Shown one piece after another: positions 1 through 8,486 of a stretch of DNA of 64,000 nucleotides. Source of the DNA: Paenibacillus sp. E222 (GTDB taxonomy: Bacteria; Bacillota; Bacilli; Paenibacillales; Paenibacillaceae). The notes under the pieces were generated by a model. It was not told where the DNA came from, did no database searches, and was given only the letters and a program-made list of their open reading frames with translations. The position numbers were made by a program, and so were the translations under genes. Position 1 is the first letter of the stretch; each line of letters opens with the position of its first letter. Where the stretch lies: NCBI RefSeq assembly GCF_013401555.1, contig NZ_CP058552.1:2976001-3040000 (forward strand). The letters run 5' to 3'.

Positions 1-1725
1 AAGGATGAGTTCTTGCTGCTGACTTCGCATGAGTTAAACTCGCCGCTCCATAGCATTATTCATCTGTCCCGTTCCCTTCTGACAACGTCACTGAGACGTA
101 CCAATGAATCGGAGATCCGGGGCAAGCTTCAGCTTATCCGCAATACGGCTTACCGGATGTCCAATCTGGTCAATGATCTGATCGATATATCCAGATTCAG
201 GGATGGCAGCATAAAGCTCTCCATGGGGAGCGTTGATTTGGTATCCTGCCTTTCACTGGTTACGGAAGTGCTAGGATTTTTGGCTTCTGGCAAAAGCATT
301 GTTATGATTCGCAGGCTGGAGCCTGAAGCACGCTACGTCATGGCGGATGAGAGCAGGCTGCTGCAAGTGCTGTATAACCTGGTCTACCACATGATGGGAC
401 AACATCATAATGGTAAGCTGGTACTGGCGTGCGAAAGGCATCTGGATCATGTGCGAATTATTCTTCGTATGGAAGCCGATTCAGATCGGAGTACTGGACA
501 TAGTCAGGGTGCAGACCCTGGTCTACAGCAAGCGGATGAGCTTGCAGCGGGGGTTGCTGTTGCAGCGGAAATGGTCGGTGCAATGAGAGGGAAACTCGTG
601 ATGAACGATGAAGCTGCATCAATCATGATTGAGCTTCCTTGTGCAGCTAGCACCAATATGGAAAATTTGGCGGAGATAGCCGCAACACAGGAGACTGATG
701 GGAAGGAGGAGAAAAAGGTGGGAAGCGTGATTTCAGCCCACGTATTAATTGCGACATCTGATCTCGTAGATATGGAACAATTAAATACATTGCTTACTAC
801 AGAAGGCTTTCATCTGAGCTTCGCAGACTCTGATGTCAAGGTTCGGACTGCTCTGGCTGGTGGGAAGTTGCCCGATCTTGTGATTGTCGACGCCATGCTG
901 CCTGAGGTGACCGGGTATGAGCTGTGCAAGCAGGTTCGGATGGAGTTCAGTCAGGTAGATTTACCAATTCTGTTTATTAACATGCGCAGTACACCAGCAG
1001 ATATCGAGGCGTGCATTCAGGCCGGCGGCAATGATTTTATTACCCGTCCACTGGATGCTGGCGAAATTCTTGTCCGGATACATACCTTGCTTGGCATGAA
1101 GCAACTGGTGAAAGAAGCGGCGAATAACGAGATGGCCTTTCTGCGTTCACAGATTAAGCCGCATTTTCTATATAATGCACTAGGCACCATCATGTCGTTA
1201 TGTTTTACGGATGGACCGAGAGCCGGGGAATTGCTAGGCAGCTTCAGTCGTTATCTGCGTATACTCTTCCATCTGGATAACACGGAGGAGTTGATTCCGC
1301 TTAGTAAAGAGATGGAGTTAATTCGAGCCTATGTGGAGATAGAGCAGGAGCGATTTGGTTCACGACTTCAGGTTAAACTGGACGTGGACAGCTCGTTATC
1401 TTCCTGTAAAGTCATGCCGCTCCTGATCGAACCGCTGGTGGAAAACGCCATTCGACATGGCGTATCCAAGAAGATTGACGGCGGAACCGTCCACTTGTTC
1501 ATTCGAAGATATGAGGATAGCGTTCAGGTGGTGGTTGAGGATGATGGTGTTGGCATGTCTGGTAAGCAGGTTGCTTTTATGATGAACAGAAGTCATGCAG
1601 AACAAGGCATTGGCCTGCAAAATGTACAGAGACGACTGAAACATATGAATGGACAAGCGCCTGTGATCGAGAGTGAACAAGGTGTAGGTACCAAGGTGAC
1701 CATTAGATTTCCATATCAATATTGA
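1..1725 (+). CDS. Hybrid sensor histidine kinase, 5' truncated by the window edge
   Basis: The reading frame is open from base 1, so the N-terminal sensor part lies outside the window. The visible part starts in a HisKA dimerisation helix (KDEF..TSHELNSPL, with the expected His). A weak ATPase-like stretch without clear G boxes follows. A receiver domain lies at about residues 245-365 (phospho-acceptor Asp in VIVDAMLPEVTG). The C-terminus is a LytS/YesM-type kinase: SQIKPHFLYNAL with its His, an N box (LVENAIRHG) and G boxes (DDGVGMS, GIGLQNV). The order kinase-receiver-kinase suggests that the second kinase does the catalysis and the first is a relay or relic. It probably works with the response regulator 150 bp downstream, which has the LytR-like receiver type usual for LytS-class kinases. 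The ligand cannot be told. Confidence 0.85.
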   Translation, partial: KDEFLLLTSHELNSPLHSIIHLSRSLLTTSLRRTNESEIRGKLQLIRNTAYRMSNLVNDLIDISRFRDGSIKLSMGSVDLVSCLSLVTEVLGFLASGKSIVMIRRLEPEARYVMADESRLLQVLYNLVYHMMGQHHNGKLVLACERHLDHVRIILRMEADSDRSTGHSQGADPGLQQADELAAGVAVAAEMVGAMRGKLVMNDEAASIMIELPCAASTNMENLAEIAATQETDGKEEKKVGSVISAHVLIATSDLVDMEQLNTLLTTEGFHLSFADSDVKVRTALAGGKLPDLVIVDAMLPEVTGYELCKQVRMEFSQVDLPILFINMRSTPADIEACIQAGGNDFITRPLDAGEILVRIHTLLGMKQLVKEAANNEMAFLRSQIKPHFLYNALGTIMSLCFTDGPRAGELLGSFSRYLRILFHLDNTEELIPLSKEMELIRAYVEIEQERFGSRLQVKLDVDSSLSSCKVMPLLIEPLVENAIRHGVSKKIDGGTVHLFIRRYEDSVQVVVEDDGVGMSGKQVAFMMNRSHAEQGIGLQNVQRRLKHMNGQAPVIESEQGVGTKVTIRFPYQY

Positions 1726-1875
1726 GAGCATTTTGCATCAATCCCCTAGCGTCTTCCAATCAGAAAGATATAGATCGAAATGATTTTGTTCGTCTCTATT
1801 TTTTACCCGAGAGCGGTAGGAATCGAATTACGAATTATGCACAATGCTGATAACTAAAACAGAGGGGGACGTACC

Positions 1876-3006
1876 GTGTTGCAGGCCTATTTGGTGGACG
1901 ATGAGCCGCATGCTCTGAATATGCTGGAAATGTTCCTTGCTCGAACAGGTAAAGTACACGTCGCAGGGCGTGCGGCAAATGGCTTCGACGCGCTTGCTGC
2001 ACTTCGGAACATTCACCCGGACATCTGGTTTCTGGATATTGAGATGCCAGGAATGAGCGGATTGGAGTTGGCGGCGAACATACACGAGGTGGAACCGGAT
2101 GCCTTGATCGTGTTCACGACTGCCTATGATCAGTATGCTGTGGCCGCTTTCGAACATGAAGCATTGGATTACCTGCTCAAACCGATCGAGATGGAGCGCT
2201 TGTCACGGACCATTGAGCGATTGACAAAGGAAAAGAACAGACCCTCGGAGCCCGTTGTCGTCAACACGGATAATACGGACAAGTTATTTGTCCAATTGCT
2301 TGGAACTTTCCGTGTTGCAATTACTAATGGAAAGACGATGATGTGGCGAACAGCCAAAGAGAAGGAGCTTTTTGCCTATTTGCTGCTGAATAACCCTGCG
2401 ACAAGTGCAGTTCACCGGGATCGCATTATCGAGAAGTTATGGCCTGATGAACCTTATGAGAAAGCCAAAATTTATTTGCACACCTGTGTGAGCCTGTTAC
2501 GGAAAAACTTACGTAACATGGGTATTGAACATTTGTTGAGATATAAAAGTGAGCACTATATCCTGGATAAGGAACGGATCAGAGCAGACGTATATGATTT
2601 TCTGGACATTTCGTTCAGGATGGAGCAGGAAGTAGATATGCCGATATCTCTAATCGAGCAAACCTTACATTTGTATCAAGACGAACTGTTACCTCAGGAG
2701 GATTACCCATGGATAGTGGAGCTAAGTCATCGGCTGGAGCAATTTTCACTGGAGCTTAATCTGAAGCTTTCCGAGAAATATCTGGATTCCCATAACGGCA
2801 GAAAAGCAGCAGAGGCAGCAGAACGTGCAATCAGTCAATCGCCATATGAAGAAGAAGCCTATCGTCGTGCCATGCAGGCGTACTTGTACATGGGCAAACA
2901 CGATCATGTGTTGCGGATCTATCGCAATCTCAAAGAAAGATTGACCGAGCTTAACATTCAGCCCTCCCTTGTCACGAGACAGTTATATGAACAGATTGAG
3001 GTCTGA
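1876..3006 (+). CDS. Response regulator with SARP/BTAD output domain
   Basis: This 376-residue protein starts at a GTG 7 nt after AGAGGGGG. Residues 1-120 are a CheY-like receiver: the DDE acidic pocket near residues 9-11, the phospho-acceptor in WFLDIEMPGMSG and the conserved Lys in DYLLKPIE. From about 140 it has a winged-helix OmpR/SARP-like DNA-binding part (AKEKELFAYLLLNNP, then RDRIIEKLWP). An alpha-helical TPR-like bacterial transcriptional activation domain runs to the end (..AISQSPYEEEAYRRAMQAYL..). This architecture is known in Bacillota regulators of SARP type. It is likely the partner of the kinase just upstream, and a hairpin terminator follows the stop codon. Target genes are unknown. 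Confidence 0.88.
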   Translation: MLQAYLVDDEPHALNMLEMFLARTGKVHVAGRAANGFDALAALRNIHPDIWFLDIEMPGMSGLELAANIHEVEPDALIVFTTAYDQYAVAAFEHEALDYLLKPIEMERLSRTIERLTKEKNRPSEPVVVNTDNTDKLFVQLLGTFRVAITNGKTMMWRTAKEKELFAYLLLNNPATSAVHRDRIIEKLWPDEPYEKAKIYLHTCVSLLRKNLRNMGIEHLLRYKSEHYILDKERIRADVYDFLDISFRMEQEVDMPISLIEQTLHLYQDELLPQEDYPWIVELSHRLEQFSLELNLKLSEKYLDSHNGRKAAEAAERAISQSPYEEEAYRRAMQAYLYMGKHDHVLRIYRNLKERLTELNIQPSLVTRQLYEQIEV

Positions 3007-3056
3007 AGAATGGACATGTTCTGATACTGGAGCCGCATTTTAACTCTCAAAAAAAC

Positions 3057-3089
3057 GAGTCATGGATCATATTCCATCGACTCTTTTTG
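3057..3089 (+). terminator. Rho-independent terminator after the response regulator
   Basis: GAGTC-ATGGA pairs with TCCAT-C-GACTC (one bulged base) around a short loop and runs into TTTTT at 3083-3088. It separates the two-component genes from the Pho-controlled operon that follows. Confidence 0.8.
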
Positions 3090-3103
3090 TGTTTATGAAA
3101 ACA

Positions 3104-3157
3104 TTGACAATTCGTTAACAATTCCAGGATTTCCCGTTTACAAATCTCTCCTATAAT
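3104..3157 (+). promoter_or_regulatory. PhoP box and -10 of the pst operon
   Basis: Four 6-bp units spaced exactly 5 bp apart are visible: TTGACA (3104), TTAACA (3115), AGGATT (3126, degenerate) and TTTACA (3137). A consensus -10 TATAAT follows at 3152-3157, 9 bp after the last unit. This is the layout of PhoP-binding sites of the Bacillus Pho regulon, where direct TT(A/T)ACA repeats replace the -35. The first gene downstream begins at 3312 and pstSCAB follows, so phosphate-starvation control is strongly suggested. Confidence 0.85.
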
Positions 3158-3311
3158 TACAATCGTGATAGGTCATTTTTACTATGAACGTGGAAGTTTG
3201 GGGGGATGAGCCGGACAAGCTCTCATAAAGACGATACATGCAGAATACCAGACAGCAGGGCATGACAAAACAAGGCAATCTAAATGGAATAGAGAAGGGT
3301 GACAAGAGCCA

Positions 3312-4712
3312 ATGTCAATGAAAAAGGTGTTAGTGGTGTCCATGGTAGCAACAGTGTTAGGTACTTCTGTGGTTAGTGCAGTATCGGCTGCTCCTGCAGT
3401 GAAACCTGCGGCTAATGCAGCTCAGGTGCAAAATTCCACGCTTACAATAAACGGTAACAGCGTCGTCGTTCGTTCCATCGTTAAAAATGGCGAGACACTC
3501 GTTTCCCTTCGTGATGTGATCAAAGCCATCGGTGCACAAGCCGAAGTACATAGCGGAACGACGGTGATCAAGCTGAATGATCACAGCGTGACGCTCCAAA
3601 ACAATAGCAAACAAATCGTTGTAGATGACGTGAAAGTGAATTTGAATCAACCGGTCACCATCATCGGTGGTACAAGTTACATCGCTCTTCGTCCACTGGT
3701 GTCGGGCTTTGGCGGTACGATTGTCAAGCGAAACGGACTGCTTGAGATCAGTACGGTATCCTTGATCGATGAAGTCGAGAATCCTCGTTTTGCCGGAGCG
3801 GATAAGCTGATTGTCTCCAAGAGTGACAACAATGGCAGAAACGATTATCTCGTGAATACAACAAGCGGCAAATATGAGTTGTTGTTAACGACAGACGGTG
3901 GATCGGATCTCGTTATTTCGCCAAGTGGTGATCAAGCGGCTTACACGAATGCCGAAGGAGCCGTTTATGTTATTGATCTGAAGACCAAGGCTTCCAAACT
4001 GATCACGAGCGACAACAGCATCAAGCCTGAATTGGTATGGTCTGCTGACGGGAGTGCAATCTACTTCCTGCAAGGGGATAAAGGGTCCGTGATTGCCAAG
4101 CTGAATCTGGCAGATGGCGCGATTACGAAAGTGGTCGAAGACAAGGTGGACTATAAGGAAAACCTGAATGTCTCTGCTGACGGCAAGAAATTCATCTATA
4201 CCGTAACCACCCTTGGTACCGTAACTTCGGATACAACGAATGTGGATGAAGACAATGTCTCCATTGATTTCTCATCCAATCAACAGCAAATATTTTCGTA
4301 TAACACAGAAAATTCAAAACCGGAGGCTGTGAAGCTCACAACATCAACCGACGACAAGGTATTTGTATGGTCTGCTGACGGACAAAAAGCCTACTACGTG
4401 AGTGTACCTTCCGAAGATGGTAAAGCATCATTGCTGTCTGTGGATTCATCTCAAAAGTCTACGCCGGTGTACACCGAGTACGATGTAGAACAAGCTATTT
4501 TGTCTGGTGGAACCTTGTATGTACTGGCGGCCCAGGATGACAGCAACAGCGTGATCCTTTCAATCGACCCGGTAACCGGAAAACAAACCAAGCTGTACAC
4601 GGTATCTTCCGATGTATCATCTATCGCGGTTGCCGGATCACAAATCTCTGTGGTCGAGAACGGCCGTGTTCTGGTACAAGCTGGCGGAAGCTGGAGAGCC
4701 GTTACGAAGTAA
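3312..4712 (+). CDS. Exported stalk-domain (copper amine oxidase N-like) beta-propeller protein
   Basis: The 466-residue protein has a Sec signal peptide (MKKVLVVSMVATVLGT..VSAAPA). Residues about 40-145 match the copper-amine-oxidase N-terminal-like stalk domain common in Paenibacillus (LVSLRDVIKAIGAQ, YIALRPLVSGFGGT). Residues about 160-466 form repeats of TolB/WD-like blades (ISPSGDQAAYTN, WSADGSAIYFLQ, VSADGKKFIYT, WSADGQKAYYV). No catalytic residues are recognisable. It is the first gene after the Pho box and is 55 bp ahead of pstS, so it probably belongs to the Pho regulon, perhaps as a surface partner of phosphate uptake (inference). The start follows AAGGGTGA; an in-frame ATG two codons later is also possible. 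Confidence 0.85.
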   Translation: MSMKKVLVVSMVATVLGTSVVSAVSAAPAVKPAANAAQVQNSTLTINGNSVVVRSIVKNGETLVSLRDVIKAIGAQAEVHSGTTVIKLNDHSVTLQNNSKQIVVDDVKVNLNQPVTIIGGTSYIALRPLVSGFGGTIVKRNGLLEISTVSLIDEVENPRFAGADKLIVSKSDNNGRNDYLVNTTSGKYELLLTTDGGSDLVISPSGDQAAYTNAEGAVYVIDLKTKASKLITSDNSIKPELVWSADGSAIYFLQGDKGSVIAKLNLADGAITKVVEDKVDYKENLNVSADGKKFIYTVTTLGTVTSDTTNVDEDNVSIDFSSNQQQIFSYNTENSKPEAVKLTTSTDDKVFVWSADGQKAYYVSVPSEDGKASLLSVDSSQKSTPVYTEYDVEQAILSGGTLYVLAAQDDSNSVILSIDPVTGKQTKLYTVSSDVSSIAVAGSQISVVENGRVLVQAGGSWRAVTK

Positions 4713-4729
4713 TATTTGATATCAAATAT
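4712..4729. repeat. Perfect 18-bp palindrome at the stop codon
   Basis: ATATTTGATATCAAATAT is a perfect palindrome that begins at the last base of the TAA stop, 38 bp before the pstS start. It has no T-tract, so it could be an mRNA processing or stability element or a protein site rather than a terminator. Confidence 0.45.
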
Positions 4730-4767
4730 GATCACAAGCTTTTTAATTCGAGAGGAGTTTAATTAAC

Positions 4768-5631
4768 ATGAAAAAATGGATCAAACCCTTCACAGCAATG
4801 CTTATGGCTGTATCTCTGATTGGTGGACTTGGTGGCGCAACGACAGCATCAGCTGCCAAGAGTACAGAGAAAGGTAAAATTGTCATTAACGGTTCCTCGG
4901 CATTGCTTCCGCTGACACTTCAAGCTGCCAGCGAATTCAAAAAAGATAATCCAAAAGTTAAAATCTCGGCTTCTGCAGCAGGTTCCATCACAGGTCCTCA
5001 ATCCGTTCGTAAAGGGATCGCGGACATTGGCGCTGTAGACTGGGATGCATCCAAAGATGTACCTGGCTTCAAAAAATTTGATGGCTTGGTAGCCAATCCG
5101 GTAGCTGTAACAGTGTTCACAGCTGTCGTTAATACCAATGTGGGTGTAAGCAATCTGACAACAAAACAACTGCAGGACATCTTCTCTGGCAAAGTGACCA
5201 ACTGGAAGGAAGTTGGCGGATCGGATGCCAACATCGTTGTGGTTAACCGTAAATTTGGTTCCGGTACACGGGTTAACTTCCAACAAAAAGCTCTGGATGG
5301 CAAGGATTTCATGAGCAAAGGGGACAACTACAAAGAGGTTGGCTCCAGCGGTGATATGAAAACAACCATTGAAACAACACCAAATGCAATTGGTTATATT
5401 GACCTTCCGTACGTGACTAGCAAAATGAAGGCTGTATCCATCAATGGCGTGGCACCAACAGAGAAAAACGTCCTGAACAAAACATACAAAGTATGGGGCA
5501 TTGGATATTACATGACCAAAGGTCAGCCTACGGGAGCAACCAAAGCGTTCATCGAGTATATCCAAAGCAGCAAGTTCCAGAACGGTTCCCTGAAAAAACT
5601 GAAATTCATTCCGCTTGCTGCCGTTAAATAA
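4768..5631 (+). CDS. pstS: Phosphate ABC transporter substrate-binding protein PstS
   Basis: The 287-residue periplasmic-binding-type protein starts after GAGGAG. It has the PstS hallmarks: GSSALLPLTLQAASEF at the N-lobe, RKGIADIGAVDWDAS, a hinge part (VNTNVGVSNLTTKQLQDIFSGKVTNW) and the phosphate-binding GSGTRVNFQ loop. It captures inorganic phosphate for the PstCAB importer. The signal peptide ends in TASAAKS and has no lipobox cysteine, although most Gram-positive PstS proteins are lipoproteins, so this one may be released or held by other contacts. It is followed by a hairpin, then pstC. Confidence 0.95.
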   Translation: MKKWIKPFTAMLMAVSLIGGLGGATTASAAKSTEKGKIVINGSSALLPLTLQAASEFKKDNPKVKISASAAGSITGPQSVRKGIADIGAVDWDASKDVPGFKKFDGLVANPVAVTVFTAVVNTNVGVSNLTTKQLQDIFSGKVTNWKEVGGSDANIVVVNRKFGSGTRVNFQQKALDGKDFMSKGDNYKEVGSSGDMKTTIETTPNAIGYIDLPYVTSKMKAVSINGVAPTEKNVLNKTYKVWGIGYYMTKGQPTGATKAFIEYIQSSKFQNGSLKKLKFIPLAAVK

Positions 5632-5679
5632 CGAAAGCTGCGAACGTTTATCATTCTCGCATTTCATAAGGAAAGGGAT

Positions 5680-5712
5680 AGCCAGCTTCTGCGCACGGTC
5701 GCCAAGCTGGCT
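5680..5712 (+). other. Intercistronic hairpin between pstS and pstC
   Basis: AGCCAGCTT (5680-5688) pairs perfectly with AAGCTGGCT (5704-5712) around a 15-nt loop, 48 bp after the pstS stop and 26 bp before pstC. Only mixed pyrimidines follow, not a long U-run. Such stems often protect the 3' end of pstS mRNA or attenuate the permease genes, raising the binding protein over the membrane parts. Confidence 0.6.
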
Positions 5713-5738
5713 TCTCTATGTGAAAGGAAGAGCCCTTC

Positions 5739-6707
5739 ATGATCGATTTAAATCCATCCACGAACAGCCCTGCTCCGAGTGAGCTTGGTTCAAGCATCGG
5801 CAAGGCTCCCGGATCGGGAACCCGGTTTGACCGTAAGGCGCGTTTAAGATGGTCCAATAAACTGTTTCGCATGGTCTGTATTGGCAGTACATTGTTCGTT
5901 TGTCTAGTTCTGTTATGCATTCTGGTCCTTATGCTTCGTACGGGTGTTCTGACCTTTGCGGATGTTTCGCTCAGCGAATTCTTTTTCTCTACCAACTGGG
6001 ACCCGGAAAATGAGCATTACGGTGCGCTGACCTTTATTCTGGGAACGCTGGCACTGACGGGGCTCACGATGCTGTTTGCCATTCCAATCTCCGTCATCAT
6101 TGCGGTGTTTCTGGCCGAAATGACGCCAAAATGGCTTCGCCATATTCTGCGACCCGTATTGGATCTATTAGTGGGGATTCCTTCTGTGGTATACGGTTTC
6201 TTGGGACTGACGATTCTCATCCCCTGGCTTAGGGATATCAGTGGACATGATCTGGCGGACGGTTTGCTCGCAGCGTCCATCGTTCTGACGATTATGGTGC
6301 TGCCTACCATTAGCCGGATCAGTGATGATGCCATATCTGCTGTACCGAACAAATACCGGGATGCAGCTTATGCACTTGGTACGAACCGATTCCAAACTAT
6401 AACTCGTGTGGTTTTGCCTGCTGCAAGAGGCGGAATCATGTATGCCGTCATTCTCGGGATGACTCGTGCCATTGGAGAAACGATGGCGGTGGTGATGGTC
6501 ATCGGCAATACGGCACAGCTCGCTAACAGTCTGTTTACGCCAACAGCGGTGCTGACAAGTAATATCGTTATGCAAATCTCAAGTGTTGAATTCGATTCCA
6601 CCTGGAATCACGGGCTGTACATGATGGGCTTTATCCTGCTTGCCATTTCCATCTTGATGATTGTAGCCGTAAGAATGCTTCAGAAGAAAGGGGGACGCTA
6701 CTCATGA
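5739..6707 (+). CDS. pstC: Phosphate ABC transporter permease PstC
   Basis: The 322-residue inner-membrane subunit has six predicted transmembrane segments and the binding-protein-dependent permease signature (YALGTNRFQTITRVVLPAARGG, the EAA loop that docks on PstB). The N-terminal 45 residues are polar and cytoplasmic. The ATG follows AAAGGAAG. Its stop overlaps the start of pstA by 4 bp (ATGA), which points to translational coupling. It forms the phosphate channel with PstA. Confidence 0.95.
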   Translation: MIDLNPSTNSPAPSELGSSIGKAPGSGTRFDRKARLRWSNKLFRMVCIGSTLFVCLVLLCILVLMLRTGVLTFADVSLSEFFFSTNWDPENEHYGALTFILGTLALTGLTMLFAIPISVIIAVFLAEMTPKWLRHILRPVLDLLVGIPSVVYGFLGLTILIPWLRDISGHDLADGLLAASIVLTIMVLPTISRISDDAISAVPNKYRDAAYALGTNRFQTITRVVLPAARGGIMYAVILGMTRAIGETMAVVMVIGNTAQLANSLFTPTAVLTSNIVMQISSVEFDSTWNHGLYMMGFILLAISILMIVAVRMLQKKGGRYS

Positions 6708-7612
6708 GTATGAGGAAGCAGGCGAACGCTGTCCCCGCCTATTCGTTCGGCAAACGCAGAGGTGCATCCACGCTGATGGACCGGATTTTTACGGGCATGG
6801 TATGGGGTGTAGGAATTGTCGTCATTTTATTCATTGTCGGACTGTTATTTCTTCTTCTGGAAAAAGGGCTGCCTTTGCTGAGCTGGGACTTTCTATATGG
6901 TGTTCCAAGCGAGATTGAAGAAGGAGGAGGGATTGGGCCGGCGCTGTTCAACTCGTTCTATGTGCTAATTCTATCCCTCCTGATCTCCATTCCCATCGGC
7001 ATGGCGGCCGGGATTTATCTGGCGGAATTTGCTCCAAACAACAAACTTATGGAGATCGTGCGGATTTGCGTGGAGGGACTGTCGTCTGTTCCATCCCTCA
7101 TCTTTGGATTGTTCGGTATTGCCCTGTTTGTGGAGTTCTTCGAAATTGGTCTTACCATTCTGGGCGCCGCCGTCAGCCTTGCCTTTCTGAATCTGCCTGT
7201 GCTGACTAGGGTAACCGAGGAATCGGTCCGGGCGGTTCCGGTTGAACTTCGTAATGCGTCCTTTGCCCTTGGCTCTACCCATTTGCAGACGATCCGTAAT
7301 GTATTGCTGCCGGTAGCTATAAACGGAATCATGACAGGTATTTGCCTCACGGCAGGTCGGGCATTTGGTGAGAGTGCCGTCATTATTCTGACCGCAGGGG
7401 TGTCTACTTCCGGGGAAATGTGGGACTTCAATTTGCTATCGCCGGGAGGAACCCTTGCGGTACATCTGTGGTACATCCAATCCGAAGCGATTGTGCCGGA
7501 TGCCGAGGAGATTGCGCAAAAGACAACGGCCGTACTGATCTTTGTGGCCTTGCTCATTAATGTTCTGTTCCGTGTGCCACTGTGGCTGAATGCACGCAAA
7601 AATCAAGTCTGA
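6704..7612 (+). CDS. pstA: Phosphate ABC transporter permease PstA
   Basis: The 302-residue protein has about six membrane segments and the EAA loop ([22 protein letters not shown]), plus the PstA-type segments [11 protein letters not shown] and [14 protein letters not shown]. It overlaps pstC by 4 bp and lies 53 bp ahead of pstB. It pairs with PstC to form the membrane channel of the high-affinity phosphate importer. Confidence 0.95.
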   Translation: MSMRKQANAVPAYSFGKRRGASTLMDRIFTGMVWGVGIVVILFIVGLLFLLLEKGLPLLSWDFLYGVPSEIEEGGGIGPALFNSFYVLILSLLISIPIGMAAGIYLAEFAPNNKLMEIVRICVEGLSSVPSLIFGLFGIALFVEFFEIGLTILGAAVSLAFLNLPVLTRVTEESVRAVPVELRNASFALGSTHLQTIRNVLLPVAINGIMTGICLTAGRAFGESAVIILTAGVSTSGEMWDFNLLSPGGTLAVHLWYIQSEAIVPDAEEIAQKTTAVLIFVALLINVLFRVPLWLNARKNQV

Positions 7613-7665
7613 TGTGTCAGACTGATCCAGTAACAAGATCAATTTCAACACCGGGAGGAACTATT

Positions 7666-8421
7666 GTGCAGTCAATCATTGAGATCAATAAATTGAATTT
7701 ATATTACGGTCAGTTTCAGGCGCTTAAGGATGTCTCCATTGAAATTCCGGAGCGGGCCATTACTGCTTTTATCGGACCGTCCGGCTGTGGCAAATCGACG
7801 CTGCTGCGGACCCTCAACCGCATGAATGACCGGATACCCGGAACACGCATCGAGGGTAAAGTGGCCGTAGGCGGGACGGATATCTACAGCGGCGAAGTGC
7901 ATGTGGAGACCATTCGCAAGAAGATCGGTATGGTTTTTCAGCAGCCGAATCCTTTTCCGAAATCCATCTACGATAATATAGCCTTTGGCCCACGACAACA
8001 TGGCATTCATGGCAAAAAGAAGCTGGATGAAATCGTTGAACAGAGCCTGCGTTCTGCCGTCCTGTGGGATGAAGTAAAGGATAACCTGAAGCGTTCCGCG
8101 TTAAGTCTATCCGGAGGACAACAGCAGCGCCTCTGCATCGCACGGGCACTGGCAGTGGAGCCGGACATTCTGCTGATGGATGAGGCTACGGCATCGCTTG
8201 ATCCCGTCTCGACCTTCAAAATCGAGGAGTTGGCTCATGAGTTGAAAGAACGTTATACCATCGTGATGGTTACGCATAACATGCAGCAAGCAGCTCGGGT
8301 CTCCCAGCAGACGGTGTTCTTCCTGAATGGAGAGGTCGTGGAATACTCTGCGACCCAAGATATGTTCGCCGAGCCCGTTGATTCGCGTACGCAGGACTAT
8401 ATCAGTGGTCGATTTGGTTAA
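7666..8421 (+). CDS. pstB: Phosphate ABC transporter ATP-binding protein PstB
   Basis: I chose the GTG at 7666 because GGGAGGA lies just upstream and the resulting 251-residue length fits PstB; a longer in-frame reading from 7582 would overlap pstA. The Walker A motif is GPSGCGKST, the ABC signature LSGGQQQRL and Walker [13 protein letters not shown], with the switch His in [10 protein letters not shown]. It energises phosphate import. A terminator follows directly. No phoU follows, unlike many pst operons. Confidence 0.95.
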   Translation: MQSIIEINKLNLYYGQFQALKDVSIEIPERAITAFIGPSGCGKSTLLRTLNRMNDRIPGTRIEGKVAVGGTDIYSGEVHVETIRKKIGMVFQQPNPFPKSIYDNIAFGPRQHGIHGKKKLDEIVEQSLRSAVLWDEVKDNLKRSALSLSGGQQQRLCIARALAVEPDILLMDEATASLDPVSTFKIEELAHELKERYTIVMVTHNMQQAARVSQQTVFFLNGEVVEYSATQDMFAEPVDSRTQDYISGRFG

Positions 8422-8442
8422 TTGTGAATCGGCAAGAGGTGG

Positions 8443-8476
8443 AAGTCTTTCAGATAGTTATCTGGAAGGCTTTTTT
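8443..8476 (+). terminator. Terminator of the pst operon
   Basis: A 14-bp stem (AAGTCTTTCAGATA with TATCTGGAAGGCTT, including two G-U pairs) with a 2-nt apex runs into TTTTTT, 21 bp after the pstB stop. Confidence 0.9.
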
Positions 8477-8486
8477 CTATTTTCGA

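Noticed and set aside
4849..5667. 272-codon minus-strand frame opposite pstS
   Set aside because: Shadow of a clearly coding gene; no family features or ribosome-binding site.
7582..7665. Longer start for PstB
   Set aside because: It would overlap pstA, has no ribosome-binding site, and adds residues not seen in PstB; GTG 7666 has GGGAGGA.
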